64,000 nucleotides of DNA from Bacillota bacterium (GTDB lineage Bacteria > Bacillota > Clostridia > Lachnospirales > Lachnospiraceae): the NCBI GenBank assembly GCA_023423335.1, contig JAFAFU010000021.1, forward strand, positions 62,001-126,000, in the 5' to 3' direction. Every line of letters begins with the position of its first letter. Within the stretch, counting starts at the first letter, position 1. Both the position numbers and the translations under genes were made by a program. Below, one piece after another: positions 7,384 through 16,061 of the stretch. The notes under the pieces are model-generated. The model searched no databases, was not told where the DNA came from, and worked only from the letters and a program-made list of their open reading frames with translations.

Positions 7384-10131
7384 TTATTGCTGAAAAAACA
7401 GCTTATCTCCATCTTCGTCCACATAGGACTCCAATAATCCGCTGTCCATATGATTTCCAAGGAAATTACGGCCTGCGGGCGGTTTCTCCAGGTAATCCCT
7501 GCGGATTTCTTCCTTTACTCTGCGGATTTCTTCTTCCAGATCTTTTGCCGAAAGCCTGGCCGCACCCTGCCCCAGGATAATTAATTGTTCTACCGCATCC
7601 GAGGTCGCAACCGTTATTCTGTGCTTCCGGTCAATTTCATGAGTTACCTTCTCAATATACATATCGGCAGTTTCCGCTTCTTTTGTATATACCACATGAA
7701 TACCGTGATAATCCTGTACCTCGCCGACTCCTCCCCTCACCTTATAGGCATCAAACACCAATATCAGGATACATTTTTTAAAGCCATTATAATTGCTTAG
7801 GATATCCATCAGTTTATTTCTTGCCGCATCTATATTCTCTTTCGCCAAATCATTCAATTCATCCCAGGAAAATATGATATTGTAACCGTCTACGAGCAGA
7901 TACTCCTTCACCGCATTCTTCTCTTTTGCATCGGATGTCTGACCTGTCCGTACCTTATCCGGAACATTCTTCTCATATCCCAGGCTGCTATAGGAGGAGT
8001 TCCTTCTCTGCTTGACGGGTCCGTAGGTTCTTGCGAAAATAGCTTCCAGTTCCTTATCCTCCTGCAGGGAGCCTGCCTGTGAAGCTCCGCCCTTTGCCGG
8101 AGTAATCGCTTTCCGTGATTCCTCATGCTCTTCCTTTTTTTCCTGTTCCTTTTCTGATTGCGATTGCCACCCGCTTTCCACATGCATATAGTCCTGTACT
8201 TTATCCCATTCCACAAGAAAGCCTGCCCCATGGGAGCAAAATACGGAGCCGGTCGGATTATCCGGGTCCCTCTCACTGTCATAACCGATTGAAGCAATCA
8301 CCTCCTCGGCATTATGGCAGGGTTCATAGCCTTTGAGAGCGCATATTAATTTTCCTTTTCCTCTGGTATAAGCATTTACTTCCGTCTGATATCCCCGCAT
8401 CGTTGCCACCGGAGCACTTCCTGTAAGAACAGACAGCGCTCCGTCCGTCTCGGGAGGATGAAAGCTGCCGGACATCCGGCTGATATCTGACATGGCCCTT
8501 CCCAAAGCTTCCGGAGGAAGCTCAATCCTGAAATTATAATAAGGCTCCAGAAGCACACTTTTTGCTTTTTTAAGCCCCTGGCGCACAGCCCGGTAGGTTG
8601 CCTGCCTGAAATCTCCGCCCTCCGTATGCTTTAAATGTGCCCGGCCGGCGATCAGAGTAATCCTCATGTCCGTAATCGGTGAACCCGTCAGGACCCCTAT
8701 ATGCTCTTTTTCCTCAAGATGGGTCATAATAAGCCGCTGCCAGCTGCGTTCCAACTCATCCTCGCTGCAGGTTGAATTAAAAACGATTCCGCTTCCCGGC
8801 TCACCGGGCTCCAGGAGCAGATGGACCTCCGCATAATGCCGCAGGGGTTCATAATGTCCTACGCCCTCCACCGGCTCCAGGATCGACTCTTTATATACGA
8901 TATTGCCAGAATCAAATTCCACCTCCACGCCAAAACGCTCCCGGATAAGGCTTTTTAGGATTTCGATCTGTACTTCTCCCATCAGCTGTATATGGATCTC
9001 TTTCAGATGCTCCGACCAGACGATATGAAGCTGCGGATCCTCTTCCTCCAACTGCCGCAATTTCGAAATCATAACATGGGCATCACACTCCGGCGGCAGC
9101 GCAATCCGAAAGCTAAGCACCGGTTCTAGGACCGGCAGGAAAGGCGCTTCCTCAGCTCCCAATCCTTCTCCCGGATAAGTCCGGCTAAGTCCCGTTACCG
9201 CACATACATTGCCTGCCGCAACCGCCTCCGCCGTATCATATCTGGCGCCGGAATAAATCCGTATCTGGTCAACCTTTTCTTCCCAGACAGAGTTTTCCTG
9301 CCGTTCTCTGCCGTCTGCCGCCTCCTTTTGGTTGGTAAGCGGCATTTTCACCTTTAAATTACCTCCGGTAACCTTCATATAAGTCAATCGGTTCCCCTGC
9401 TCGTCTCTAGCTATCTTATAAATCTTCGCTCCAAACTGCTCCGGATAATGGATACAATTCGTATATTGCTCCAGGCCCTTAAGAAAATCCTCCACGCCCT
9501 CCAGCCTCAGGGCTGAGCCAAAATAGCATGGGAATACCTTTCTTCCTGCGATCAATGCTCTGATATCCTCTTTCTTTATCTTCCCGTTTTCCATATAGCT
9601 CTCCAGCAATGCCTCGTCACACATCGCCAGATTCTCCATCCACAGGGTCCGCTCCTGATCCGTACTAAAATCCACACACCCGTCATTCAGGCGTTTTTTC
9701 AGTTCTTCCATCAATGTCCTGCGGTCCGTTTTGTCCATATCCATCTTGTTCACAAACAGATAGGCAGGGATCCGATAACGTGCCAGCAGTCTCCACAGGG
9801 TTTCCGTATGTCCCTGTACGCCGTCGTTACCGCTGACCACTAATATTGCATAATCCAGCACCTGCAGCGTCCGCTCCATTTCAGCCGAAAAATCCACGTG
9901 CCCCGGTGTATCCAATAAGGTAACTTCCATATGACCGGATGTAAATACTGCCTGCTTTGAAAAAATCGTTATTCCTCTGGCCCGTTCCAGCTCATAGGTA
10001 TCCAGAAACGCATCTTTATGGTCTACCCTGCCCAGTTTTCGGATACTTCCGGTCAGATACAGCATACTTTCCGCCAGAGTTGTTTTCCCCGCATCCACAT
10101 GGGCTAAAATCCCAATTACCAGCCTTTTCAT
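7384..10131 (-). CDS. Tet(M)-like ribosome-protection GTPase fused to a Rae1/YacP-like NYN nuclease
   Basis: A 915-residue protein with two halves. Residues 1 to about 640 match EF-G-like ribosome-protection GTPases of the Tet(M)/Tet(W) type: GILAHVDAGKTTL (G1), RGITIF (G2), LDTPGHVDF (G3), VNKMD (G4), then domain II and the C-terminal EF-G-like domains. A polar linker (about 650-740, rich in E, K, S, Q) joins a NYN/PIN-like domain (about 740-890) with LLVDGYNII, LVFDAY, ETADMYIEK and VATSDAVEQ, the acidic positions expected in YacP/Rae1, which cuts mRNA in the ribosomal A site. The start is the ATG at 10131, seven bases after GGAG, matching the Tet(M) N-terminus. Whether it gives tetracycline resistance is not known; the chromosomal setting and lack of mobile DNA suggest a native role. 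The gene stands alone. Confidence 0.9.
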   Translation of the reverse strand: MKRLVIGILAHVDAGKTTLAESMLYLTGSIRKLGRVDHKDAFLDTYELERARGITIFSKQAVFTSGHMEVTLLDTPGHVDFSAEMERTLQVLDYAILVVSGNDGVQGHTETLWRLLARYRIPAYLFVNKMDMDKTDRRTLMEELKKRLNDGCVDFSTDQERTLWMENLAMCDEALLESYMENGKIKKEDIRALIAGRKVFPCYFGSALRLEGVEDFLKGLEQYTNCIHYPEQFGAKIYKIARDEQGNRLTYMKVTGGNLKVKMPLTNQKEAADGRERQENSVWEEKVDQIRIYSGARYDTAEAVAAGNVCAVTGLSRTYPGEGLGAEEAPFLPVLEPVLSFRIALPPECDAHVMISKLRQLEEEDPQLHIVWSEHLKEIHIQLMGEVQIEILKSLIRERFGVEVEFDSGNIVYKESILEPVEGVGHYEPLRHYAEVHLLLEPGEPGSGIVFNSTCSEDELERSWQRLIMTHLEEKEHIGVLTGSPITDMRITLIAGRAHLKHTEGGDFRQATYRAVRQGLKKAKSVLLEPYYNFRIELPPEALGRAMSDISRMSGSFHPPETDGALSVLTGSAPVATMRGYQTEVNAYTRGKGKLICALKGYEPCHNAEEVIASIGYDSERDPDNPTGSVFCSHGAGFLVEWDKVQDYMHVESGWQSQSEKEQEKKEEHEESRKAITPAKGGASQAGSLQEDKELEAIFARTYGPVKQRRNSSYSSLGYEKNVPDKVRTGQTSDAKEKNAVKEYLLVDGYNIIFSWDELNDLAKENIDAARNKLMDILSNYNGFKKCILILVFDAYKVRGGVGEVQDYHGIHVVYTKEAETADMYIEKVTHEIDRKHRITVATSDAVEQLIILGQGAARLSAKDLEEEIRRVKEEIRRDYLEKPPAGRNFLGNHMDSGLLESYVDEDGDKLFFQQ

Positions 10132-10488
10132 TAAATATCTCCTGTACCTGTCTATTGTATGATACAAGTCAGTGATTGATCTGTTTTGTATCGGTAATTC
10201 TCTGTTCATCCTCCATGATTAATCATAAATTATATGGCCGAATAACGCAAGGCAGTTCTTTCATTCTGATCGAATCAATCTGTTTTTATAACCATATATC
10301 AATACTAACAGGAATTGGTTTATACTTCCATGGGTTTATTTGTATTGAATTAATAAATTCTGGATATTATATCGGTTTAAGCTAAAAATTTTACTAATAA
10401 AATCACAATTTACCATGGAATTTCTTGACATTGTCCAATAGAAAGATTATACTTCGATTATAAAATTAAATATGGGAGGTATTTTTCT
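10132..10488. other. Divergent intergenic region
   Basis: This 357-base AT-rich gap separates the divergent GTPase-NYN and surface-protein genes. It contains the strong promoter at 10425-10453; a promoter for the GTPase gene was not found with confidence. Confidence 0.6.
10425..10453 (+). promoter_or_regulatory. Strong sigma-A promoter
   Basis: TTGACA (10425-10430), a 17-base spacer and TATACT (10448-10453) precede the small surface-protein gene, with GGGAGG close to its ATG. Confidence 0.8.
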
Positions 10489-11142
10489 ATGAAAAAGGCT
10501 TTAGCTCTTATTTTAGTACTTTGCATTACTGTATTTGGAACCAGCTTGACCGCATTCGCAGCAGATGTTTCAATCGCACCGGAAAATCTTGGACGTGGCG
10601 CAGGCGTGGCTACCGTAACCGCCAATGCGGACGGCTCCATCACATCCGCAACTTCCAACATTTCTTTCTATCTTCCGGAAGCAGTTCAGGCCGGTGAGAC
10701 CGTTACTGTTCATGTAACAGGCTCCAGCGATGGCGACTTCAGAGTATGGCTCATTGACGTTAACGAAGTTACAAACTCCGACATTTACCAGATGTCACAG
10801 AATGATTTTACCTCAGGTGAATTTGATCGTACTTTTGATCTTACTGCAACTGCGGAAGCTACGGAGATCTTCTTTAAGGCTCCTTCCTGGGATGCAGCAA
10901 TCAATAACCTGACCATCGCTTCTCTTTCTGTTGGAGGCGAAGATGCAGCAGACGTTGCTGAAGAAGCAGACGTTGAAGAAGTTGCAGAAGAACCCGCAGC
11001 CGTAGAAGTTAAAGAAGCTGCTAAGCCGGCAGCCGCAGCACCCAAGACAGGCGAGACATCAAACGCAGTTGTTTACATCGCATTAGCTGCTATCGCTGCA
11101 GTTGGATTTGTTGCAACCAAGAAGAAAACTGTTAAGGAATAA
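10489..11142 (+). CDS. Small secreted protein with LPXTG-like anchor
   Basis: The 217-residue protein has a signal peptide (MKKALALILVLCITVFGTSLTAFA, cut after about residue 24), a 130-residue beta-rich domain reminiscent of a carbohydrate-binding sandwich (SFYLPEAVQAGETVTVHVTG), an acidic A/E/V-rich stalk, and a C-terminal sorting signal: APKTGET, a hydrophobic stretch (VVYIALAAIAAVGFVA) and a positive tail KKKTVKE. PKTG with Ala in place of Leu is a variant of the sortase motif used in some Clostridia, so it is probably wall-anchored. Strong promoter, strong ribosome site and perfect terminator suggest high expression. The function is unknown. Confidence 0.8.
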   Translation: MKKALALILVLCITVFGTSLTAFAADVSIAPENLGRGAGVATVTANADGSITSATSNISFYLPEAVQAGETVTVHVTGSSDGDFRVWLIDVNEVTNSDIYQMSQNDFTSGEFDRTFDLTATAEATEIFFKAPSWDAAINNLTIASLSVGGEDAADVAEEADVEEVAEEPAAVEVKEAAKPAAAAPKTGETSNAVVYIALAAIAAVGFVATKKKTVKE

Positions 11143-11199
11143 TTGAGACGGGGTTCATTTTGGACAGAATCAAAGCAGTACATAATATGAATTGGTAAT

Positions 11200-11257
11200 G
11201 AAACCACCTTTCAGGCAGGGATTTTATAAGAATTCCTATCTGGAAGGTGGTTTTTTC
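11200..11257 (+). terminator. Intrinsic terminator of the surface-protein gene
   Basis: AAACCACCTTTC around 11201 pairs with GGAAGGTGGTTT at 11242-11253, followed by a run of six T on the plus strand. Confidence 0.85.
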
Positions 11258-11307
11258 TTCAAAATATCAATCTCAATTATTTTCCCGACCTCATTAGCAG
11301 CTTTAAA

Positions 11308-12045
11308 TTATCTTTCATATTCCTCCGCAACCTTACGTCCAAGATCGGGATAATTGGTAATCATAGCATCCATTTCCTGCTCACATAGCATTTGCATATC
11401 TTCTATCCCATTCACAGTCCAAGGCCGTATCTTGATGCTCCTCTCCCGGCATTCCTGAATAAAATTCGGATATTGCAGATTATACAAGGCGGGATGCAGG
11501 GCCTCTACTCCGTGCTTTAAAGCATATTCCGGCATGTCCAGATGTCCGTCCTCATATAAAAAGCCTGCCTCGATGGAAGGATTCAGCTTCTTTAGCTTCA
11601 TCACGGAATAATGATTGAAGGAGGAATATATGACCCGCTCCTCCAATCCCATCCTTCTGGTCAGTTCCATTACCTTTTCCTCCAGGTTTTCATAGAATAC
11701 AATTCCATTCTTTAATTCCACATTAATCATTAACTCAGTATCCTTTATCAGGCGATATACTTCCTCCAGGGAAGGGATTCCAACCGCACCGTATTCCGGA
11801 TATTTCTTATTTACATTAAGTCTTTTTATTTCTTCATAGGTAAAATTCTTAACCTCTCCCTTTCCATCACTGACACGGTTTACCGTCTCATCATGAATAA
11901 TAACAAGCTGTCCGTCCTTCGTCATCTGCACATCCAGCTCAATACCATCAGCCTTCAAATCAATTGCTTTTTGAAAGGCCGCCAGGGTATTCTCGGGGGC
12001 ATATCCGGAGGCGCCCCTGTGGGCCCATACCATTGTTCTTTTCAT
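11308..12045 (-). CDS. Glycerophosphodiester phosphodiesterase
   Basis: A 245-residue soluble GDPD of the UgpQ type, which releases glycerol 3-phosphate from glycerophosphodiesters. Visible motifs are WAHRGASGYAPENTLAAF (catalytic His-Arg), DGIELDVQMTKDGQLVIIHDE with the metal-binding E-x-D and the second catalytic His, and the C-terminal IRPWTVN and DAMITNYPD. There is no signal peptide, so it is cytoplasmic. AAGGAG precedes the ATG. It stands alone, convergent with the surface-protein gene. Confidence 0.93.
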   Translation of the reverse strand: MKRTMVWAHRGASGYAPENTLAAFQKAIDLKADGIELDVQMTKDGQLVIIHDETVNRVSDGKGEVKNFTYEEIKRLNVNKKYPEYGAVGIPSLEEVYRLIKDTELMINVELKNGIVFYENLEEKVMELTRRMGLEERVIYSSFNHYSVMKLKKLNPSIEAGFLYEDGHLDMPEYALKHGVEALHPALYNLQYPNFIQECRERSIKIRPWTVNGIEDMQMLCEQEMDAMITNYPDLGRKVAEEYER

Positions 12046-12115
12046 TTGCTTCTCCTTTCCGAAAATGCCTCCTCCTTCGTGCTCTTAAACAGGATCTTTA
12101 TTCTTATACTCGGGA

Positions 12116-12152
12116 AAAAGCGGGGCATCTTCATCAGAATACACCCGCTCAT
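12116..12152 (-). terminator. Terminator hairpin, copy 1 of a repeated sequence
   Basis: On the minus strand AGCGGGTGTATTC pairs with GATGCCCCGCT and is followed by TTTTTCCCG, downstream of the lipoprotein gene. A near-identical hairpin lies at 15999-16037 behind the anti-sigma gene. Confidence 0.7.
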
Positions 12153-12221
12153 TTTCACTGTTTATTTTCCCTATCTGTTCTGCAATTAATCATAATTTTA
12201 ATAGTTTTATTCCTGCTGTTA

Positions 12222-13343
12222 TCATTGCAGGGAGTATTCCAAATAAACGATACTGCTGTTATACTGTTTTCCATCCCACTGGGTATATGCAAGTTCTTCG
12301 CCGGACGGGCCCCAACAGGTAATTGCATTTGAGGTATCCACCGCAATCTGGGTAGACTTTCCGGTTAACATGTCATAAAGGTGCAGGCCGCCAACCATAG
12401 TGCCGTTTCCGTCCCCTTTCCTGTTGTAGGCAATCATCCGCTGATCAGGGGACCAGGATACTCCGCCAAGCTCGGCTCCTTCGGCGATCGTTTTACCGTC
12501 TTTTCCATCCCTGTCACAAAGCAATAGAAGCTGTTTTGATCCGTTATCATTATACTGTAAAACCAACATCTGATTTTCATCCGGAGCGGGATATATTCCA
12601 GACACATTCGTAAGACCCAGATTTACGGTTTCTCCGGTAGACAAATTCAGTGCCATCAGAGTATTATCATCCGCGGTATTGTAGTAGAACGTATCTTTTA
12701 TCTTTCTGATCACATATACCGCTTTTTGGTCCAGTTCCTCCAAGGCAGTAATTTTCCCATCGGTACCGGCATAATAGGCTCCATTCATATAACCTGCTCC
12801 GATCACAGTATCTTTATCCGCCCAGTTGGCACTGCCGACATTTCCCACTGTTTCGCTCATAATACCAAAGCTTTTCAGGTTCTCCATATTAAGCACATAA
12901 TAGGACGGATCACCCAGGCTGTTTCCGTAGTATAACAGGTTCTTCTTATCCGGGGAAAGCCTTGCACCTCCCAGGTTAAGTTCTTCCTCCTCAGCTAGCA
13001 GCTTATATTCCTTGGTATTAAGATCAAACAGATACAGGCTTCTCGGATAGAGATCCGATAATTCTTCCAGACTCATTTTTTCCAGAGACTCATTTTCCTT
13101 CGAGACAATCACCGTATCCGAATCCAGCCAATCAGAGATTTCCAGCTTCTCATAGGTGTCAATCCTGATTACGGAAATTTTAGGCTCGTCAGCGTCACTG
13201 TCGGTATTATCATCAATAATTGTGATAGAACCTCCGGGCTCCTGTATGGTAACCTTATCTCCTTCGCTTTTTGCACTGCAGCCTGTTACAGTCATTAATA
13301 AAATTACTGTACCTATTACTTTTGTTATTTGTAATTTCTTCAT
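12222..13343 (-). CDS. Lipoprotein with TolB-like beta-propeller
   Basis: The 373-residue product has a lipoprotein signal (MKKLQITKVIGTVILLMTVTGCS, lipobox VTGC, Cys about residue 22), a short acidic linker, and repeated W/Y-centred motifs such as GGARLSPDKKNLLYYG, GGVSWSPDQRMIAYNR and WGPSGEELAYTQWDGK, characteristic of WD40-like TolB propellers. The ATG at 13343 follows GGAGG by five bases; the longer open frame lacks such a site. It lies downstream of the histidine kinase/response regulator pair on the same strand but 356 bases away, so it may be an accessory sensor or an independent gene. The ligand is unknown. Confidence 0.8.
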   Translation of the reverse strand: MKKLQITKVIGTVILLMTVTGCSAKSEGDKVTIQEPGGSITIIDDNTDSDADEPKISVIRIDTYEKLEISDWLDSDTVIVSKENESLEKMSLEELSDLYPRSLYLFDLNTKEYKLLAEEEELNLGGARLSPDKKNLLYYGNSLGDPSYYVLNMENLKSFGIMSETVGNVGSANWADKDTVIGAGYMNGAYYAGTDGKITALEELDQKAVYVIRKIKDTFYYNTADDNTLMALNLSTGETVNLGLTNVSGIYPAPDENQMLVLQYNDNGSKQLLLLCDRDGKDGKTIAEGAELGGVSWSPDQRMIAYNRKGDGNGTMVGGLHLYDMLTGKSTQIAVDTSNAITCWGPSGEELAYTQWDGKQYNSSIVYLEYSLQ

Positions 13344-13400
13344 ATTTACCTCCATTATGGCGCTTTGCGCCATCACAAAATCTGATGAAGGAAGCCGCTT

Positions 13401-13442
13401 TGTGAAGATGCTTTTTCTTTCCGTGTGAAGATGCTTTTTCTT
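13401..13442. repeat. Tandem 19-base direct repeat
   Basis: TGTGAAGATGCTTTTTCTT occurs at 13401 and again at 13424, a period of 23 bases, in the leader of the lipoprotein gene. Confidence 0.85.
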
Positions 13443-13630
13443 CACACTAAGCGCCTCCTCGATATATAGCTTATCAAGAATTTGTTTCCATAGAATATAC
13501 AATTATAGCTATCCTGTTAACAATTGTATCGAAAATGTAAACATCATATTATGAATGTAATTCATATTCATGATCTTTTACTCCGCTCCTATATAGCAAT
13601 CGAGCTTGCATATATTCATTACGTTATATT

Positions 13631-13662
13631 ATATCCACGAACCTGCTGCGTGTTCGTGATAT
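13631..13662 (-). terminator. Inverted repeat downstream of the histidine kinase
   Basis: ATATC-C-ACGAAC at 13631-13642 pairs with GTTCGTGATAT at 13652-13662 with a single bulge. It lies beyond the kinase stop codon but has no clear T tail, so terminator function is only possible. Confidence 0.4.
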
Positions 13663-13699
13663 CCGCCCGCAGGGACGGCATAACCGTACATTTACACTT

Positions 13700-15163
13700 T
13701 TATACTTTATTTATGACCTTCGGAAAGGTAATTCTGAAGCTGGTACCTTCCATGCCGGTATCAAGCAGCACAAGGGAACCGCCCATTAATTCCGCATGTT
13801 TTCTGGCAAGTGACAATCCTAACCCGGCCCCTCCATTCTCTCTTGCCCTGTTTTTATCGACCGTATAAAAAGGTTCAAACACTTTAGAAATATGTTCCTG
13901 GGGAATACCGATTCCGGTGTCGGATATTTCAATATATACCTGATGACATGACACATAGGTTTTAACAAAAATGGTCCCGTTTGTTGTATTATATTTGATG
14001 GCATTATCCAAAAGGTTTATCAGTACGATAGTCAGGCTGTCCTTATCCCCTTCTATATAGGCTTCGTTCAGTTTTGCATTCAGTCCTATACCGAACTTAT
14101 CCATCCTGCCTTTTAAGCTGCTTAATACCGACTCCATCACCTGCTTTACCGCCAGTTTTTCCAGCTTTAGTTCAAAATCATATTTTTCCAGGGCGGACAA
14201 TTGCAAAACCTTATCTACCATTTCATACAAACGTCCGGTTTCACTCTTAATATTGGTGATAGAAGTTTGTAAAAGCTTTTCATCGTCCGGATACATTTCC
14301 AACAGGTCAATATACGCCTTAATTGAGGTTAAGGGAGTTTTAAATTCATGGGTTACGTTACCGATAAACTGCTTCTGCTGCTTATCAAGCAGGGATAATT
14401 TATCGACGGCAAGCTTAAGTTTATTCTGCTCGGCTTCCATACCCTGTATGGTTTCCATGATTTGCCCGCTCATTGCATGAATTCCCCGGCTCAATCTGCC
14501 GATTTCATCCCTGCGCTTTAAGACGGCGGTTTCATAATGTCCTTCCCGTATCCGATCCACCATCTTGCCAAGCCTTATGATGCCGGTAGCAAAGGAGCTG
14601 TAATATATATTACCAAGCAAGAAGCTTAAAACAAATAACCCTGCCCCTATATAGATAAATAACTGTCTGATGTCGTTATAAAATGCCTGGTGCTCCGACA
14701 AAGAATAATAAAATTGTACGACACCCACCGGCTCATTTCCTATTCTTATCGGGGTCAGGTAATACAGGGAATCTCCTTCCATCAGATACGCAGTCTTGTT
14801 ATTCAATGCATAGTCCAGGGTTTTCTTTATATTGTCCGGCTCCGCAGCCCTCACCTTTTTACTGACCGGTTCTCCCTGCCTGTCGTATAAAACCAGGGAC
14901 AGACCGCTGATTAATTCCAATTGCTCTGCAAATTCCTGACCCTTTGCCGACAGAAAGGTCTGCGGCATCTTATTTTCTTCCGATAAAATTCTCTGAATAA
15001 AATACGTATTTGCAGTCTTCGCCTGTCTGGCCAAATACTGTTCATATTGACTTTGCTGGTTATTTTTTATACCCCGTAATACCAGCAGACTTAAGAAGAA
15101 AACCACCAGAAGCAGCAGGACAGCAAGAAACAGGCTGAATTTTATTTTTATACTAATTTTCAC
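13700..15163 (-). CDS. Two-component sensor histidine kinase
   Basis: A 487-residue membrane kinase. A first membrane helix (FSLFLAVLLLLVVFFLSLLVL, about 8-28), a 140-residue extracellular sensor region, a second helix (YIGAGLFVLSFLLGNIYY), a HAMP linker, the phospho-acceptor box NVTHEFKTPLTSIKAY, and an ATPase domain with NLLDNAIKYN (N box), DTGIGIP (G1) and GGAGLGLSLA (G2). The start is the GTG at 15163, five bases after GGGAGG, overlapping the response regulator stop by 11 bases, so the two are coupled. The signal sensed is unknown; the extracellular region shows no domain I recognise. Confidence 0.93.
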   Translation of the reverse strand: MKISIKIKFSLFLAVLLLLVVFFLSLLVLRGIKNNQQSQYEQYLARQAKTANTYFIQRILSEENKMPQTFLSAKGQEFAEQLELISGLSLVLYDRQGEPVSKKVRAAEPDNIKKTLDYALNNKTAYLMEGDSLYYLTPIRIGNEPVGVVQFYYSLSEHQAFYNDIRQLFIYIGAGLFVLSFLLGNIYYSSFATGIIRLGKMVDRIREGHYETAVLKRRDEIGRLSRGIHAMSGQIMETIQGMEAEQNKLKLAVDKLSLLDKQQKQFIGNVTHEFKTPLTSIKAYIDLLEMYPDDEKLLQTSITNIKSETGRLYEMVDKVLQLSALEKYDFELKLEKLAVKQVMESVLSSLKGRMDKFGIGLNAKLNEAYIEGDKDSLTIVLINLLDNAIKYNTTNGTIFVKTYVSCHQVYIEISDTGIGIPQEHISKVFEPFYTVDKNRARENGGAGLGLSLARKHAELMGGSLVLLDTGMEGTSFRITFPKVINKV

Positions 15164-15845
15164 TGCGGCCTCCCAAGGCTTTATAGCCAATCCCGTATAC
15201 CGTCTGAATTACATCATCAAATTCCCCGCCAAGCTTCTTTCTGATCCGCTGGACATGAATATCCACCGTACGTGTTCCTCCGAAATAATTCATTCCCCAT
15301 ATCAGATCAAGAAGCTGCTCCCTCGTGTAAACCCGGTCGGGATTCGACAGGAAAAGAGCCAGCATATCATATTCTTTGGGTGTTAAATCCAATGGTCTGT
15401 CTCCTGCAAAAGCGGTCCGCTTACCCTTATGAAGTACGATTCCATCCAGGCTGACCTCTTCAGACTCCTGCTGCTTTGCTGCTTTTTGCATTCTGCGCAG
15501 CAGGGATTTTAAACGGGCCAGCAATTCCCGCATATCAAAAGGCTTTGTTATATAATCGTCCGCCCCCAGCTCCAGTCCCAGTATTTTATTGACGATATCC
15601 TCCTTTGCCGTTACCATGATGACTCCCATCCGCCCCTTATCCTGAAGCTTCTTAAGGATTTCATATCCGTCCAAACCAGGAAGCATGACATCTAAAATAA
15701 TGGCATCCGGATGAAACTGGGCCAGCTTTTTCATAGCGTCCTCTCCGTGATAAACAGCCTCTGCTGTATAGCCTTCCCTTTTCAGCGCATAAGTAATAGC
15801 GTCAGCTATCTTTTTCTCATCCTCTATCACCAGAATTTTTTCCAT
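15153..15845 (-). CDS. OmpR/PhoB-family response regulator
   Basis: A 230-residue regulator with an N-terminal receiver (EKILVIEDEKKIADAI; phospho-acceptor Asp in DAIILDVMLPGLDGYE; conserved Lys in DYITKPFD) and a C-terminal winged helix (LTPKEYDMLALFLSNPDRVYTREQLL, RTVDIHVQRIRKKLG, VYGIGYK). It is encoded directly upstream of its partner kinase with an 11-base overlap. The ATG at 15845 has a GGTGG site seven bases before it. It probably controls envelope functions, perhaps the downstream lipoprotein gene, but no binding site is identified. Confidence 0.95.
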   Translation of the reverse strand: MEKILVIEDEKKIADAITYALKREGYTAEAVYHGEDAMKKLAQFHPDAIILDVMLPGLDGYEILKKLQDKGRMGVIMVTAKEDIVNKILGLELGADDYITKPFDMRELLARLKSLLRRMQKAAKQQESEEVSLDGIVLHKGKRTAFAGDRPLDLTPKEYDMLALFLSNPDRVYTREQLLDLIWGMNYFGGTRTVDIHVQRIRKKLGGEFDDVIQTVYGIGYKALGGRSEN

Positions 15846-15998
15846 CAATACACCACCATTTCTCTAATCACTCATAAACCATATCTTATTATTTAGTTAA
15901 CAATCGTATCTTATTATAATTGTATATCCTTGGGAAAATAGTTTCAACAAAAATAAATAAGCTTTTTCCGGATTTGCATCTGCGGTAAGAAAAGTATC

Positions 15999-16037
15999 GA
16001 AAAAGCGGGGTATCTTCGTTTGAAAATACACCCGCTG
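15999..16037 (-). terminator. Terminator hairpin, copy 2 of a repeated sequence
   Basis: On the minus strand AGCGGGTGTATTTTC pairs with GAAGATACCCCGCT and runs into TTTTTCG, behind the anti-sigma gene. It closely matches the hairpin at 12116-12152. Confidence 0.75.
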
Positions 16038-16061
16038 CTTTTCTAATGCTTATCATTCAGT

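Larger units (their letters stand above)
13344..13699. other. Intergenic region with repeats
   Basis: This gap between the kinase and lipoprotein genes contains two 19-base direct copies of TGTGAAGATGCTTTTTCTT (13401-13419 and 13424-13442) and an inverted repeat at 13631-13662. No gene is seen. Confidence 0.6.

Noticed and set aside
7384..10131. Assigning a tetracycline-resistance gene symbol to the GTPase
   Set aside because: The fused nuclease domain and lack of mobile DNA argue against a standard tet gene; resistance cannot be read from sequence.
10785..11045. Long open frame opposite the surface-protein gene
   Set aside because: It is an A/S-rich shadow of the repetitive stalk codons with no ribosome site.
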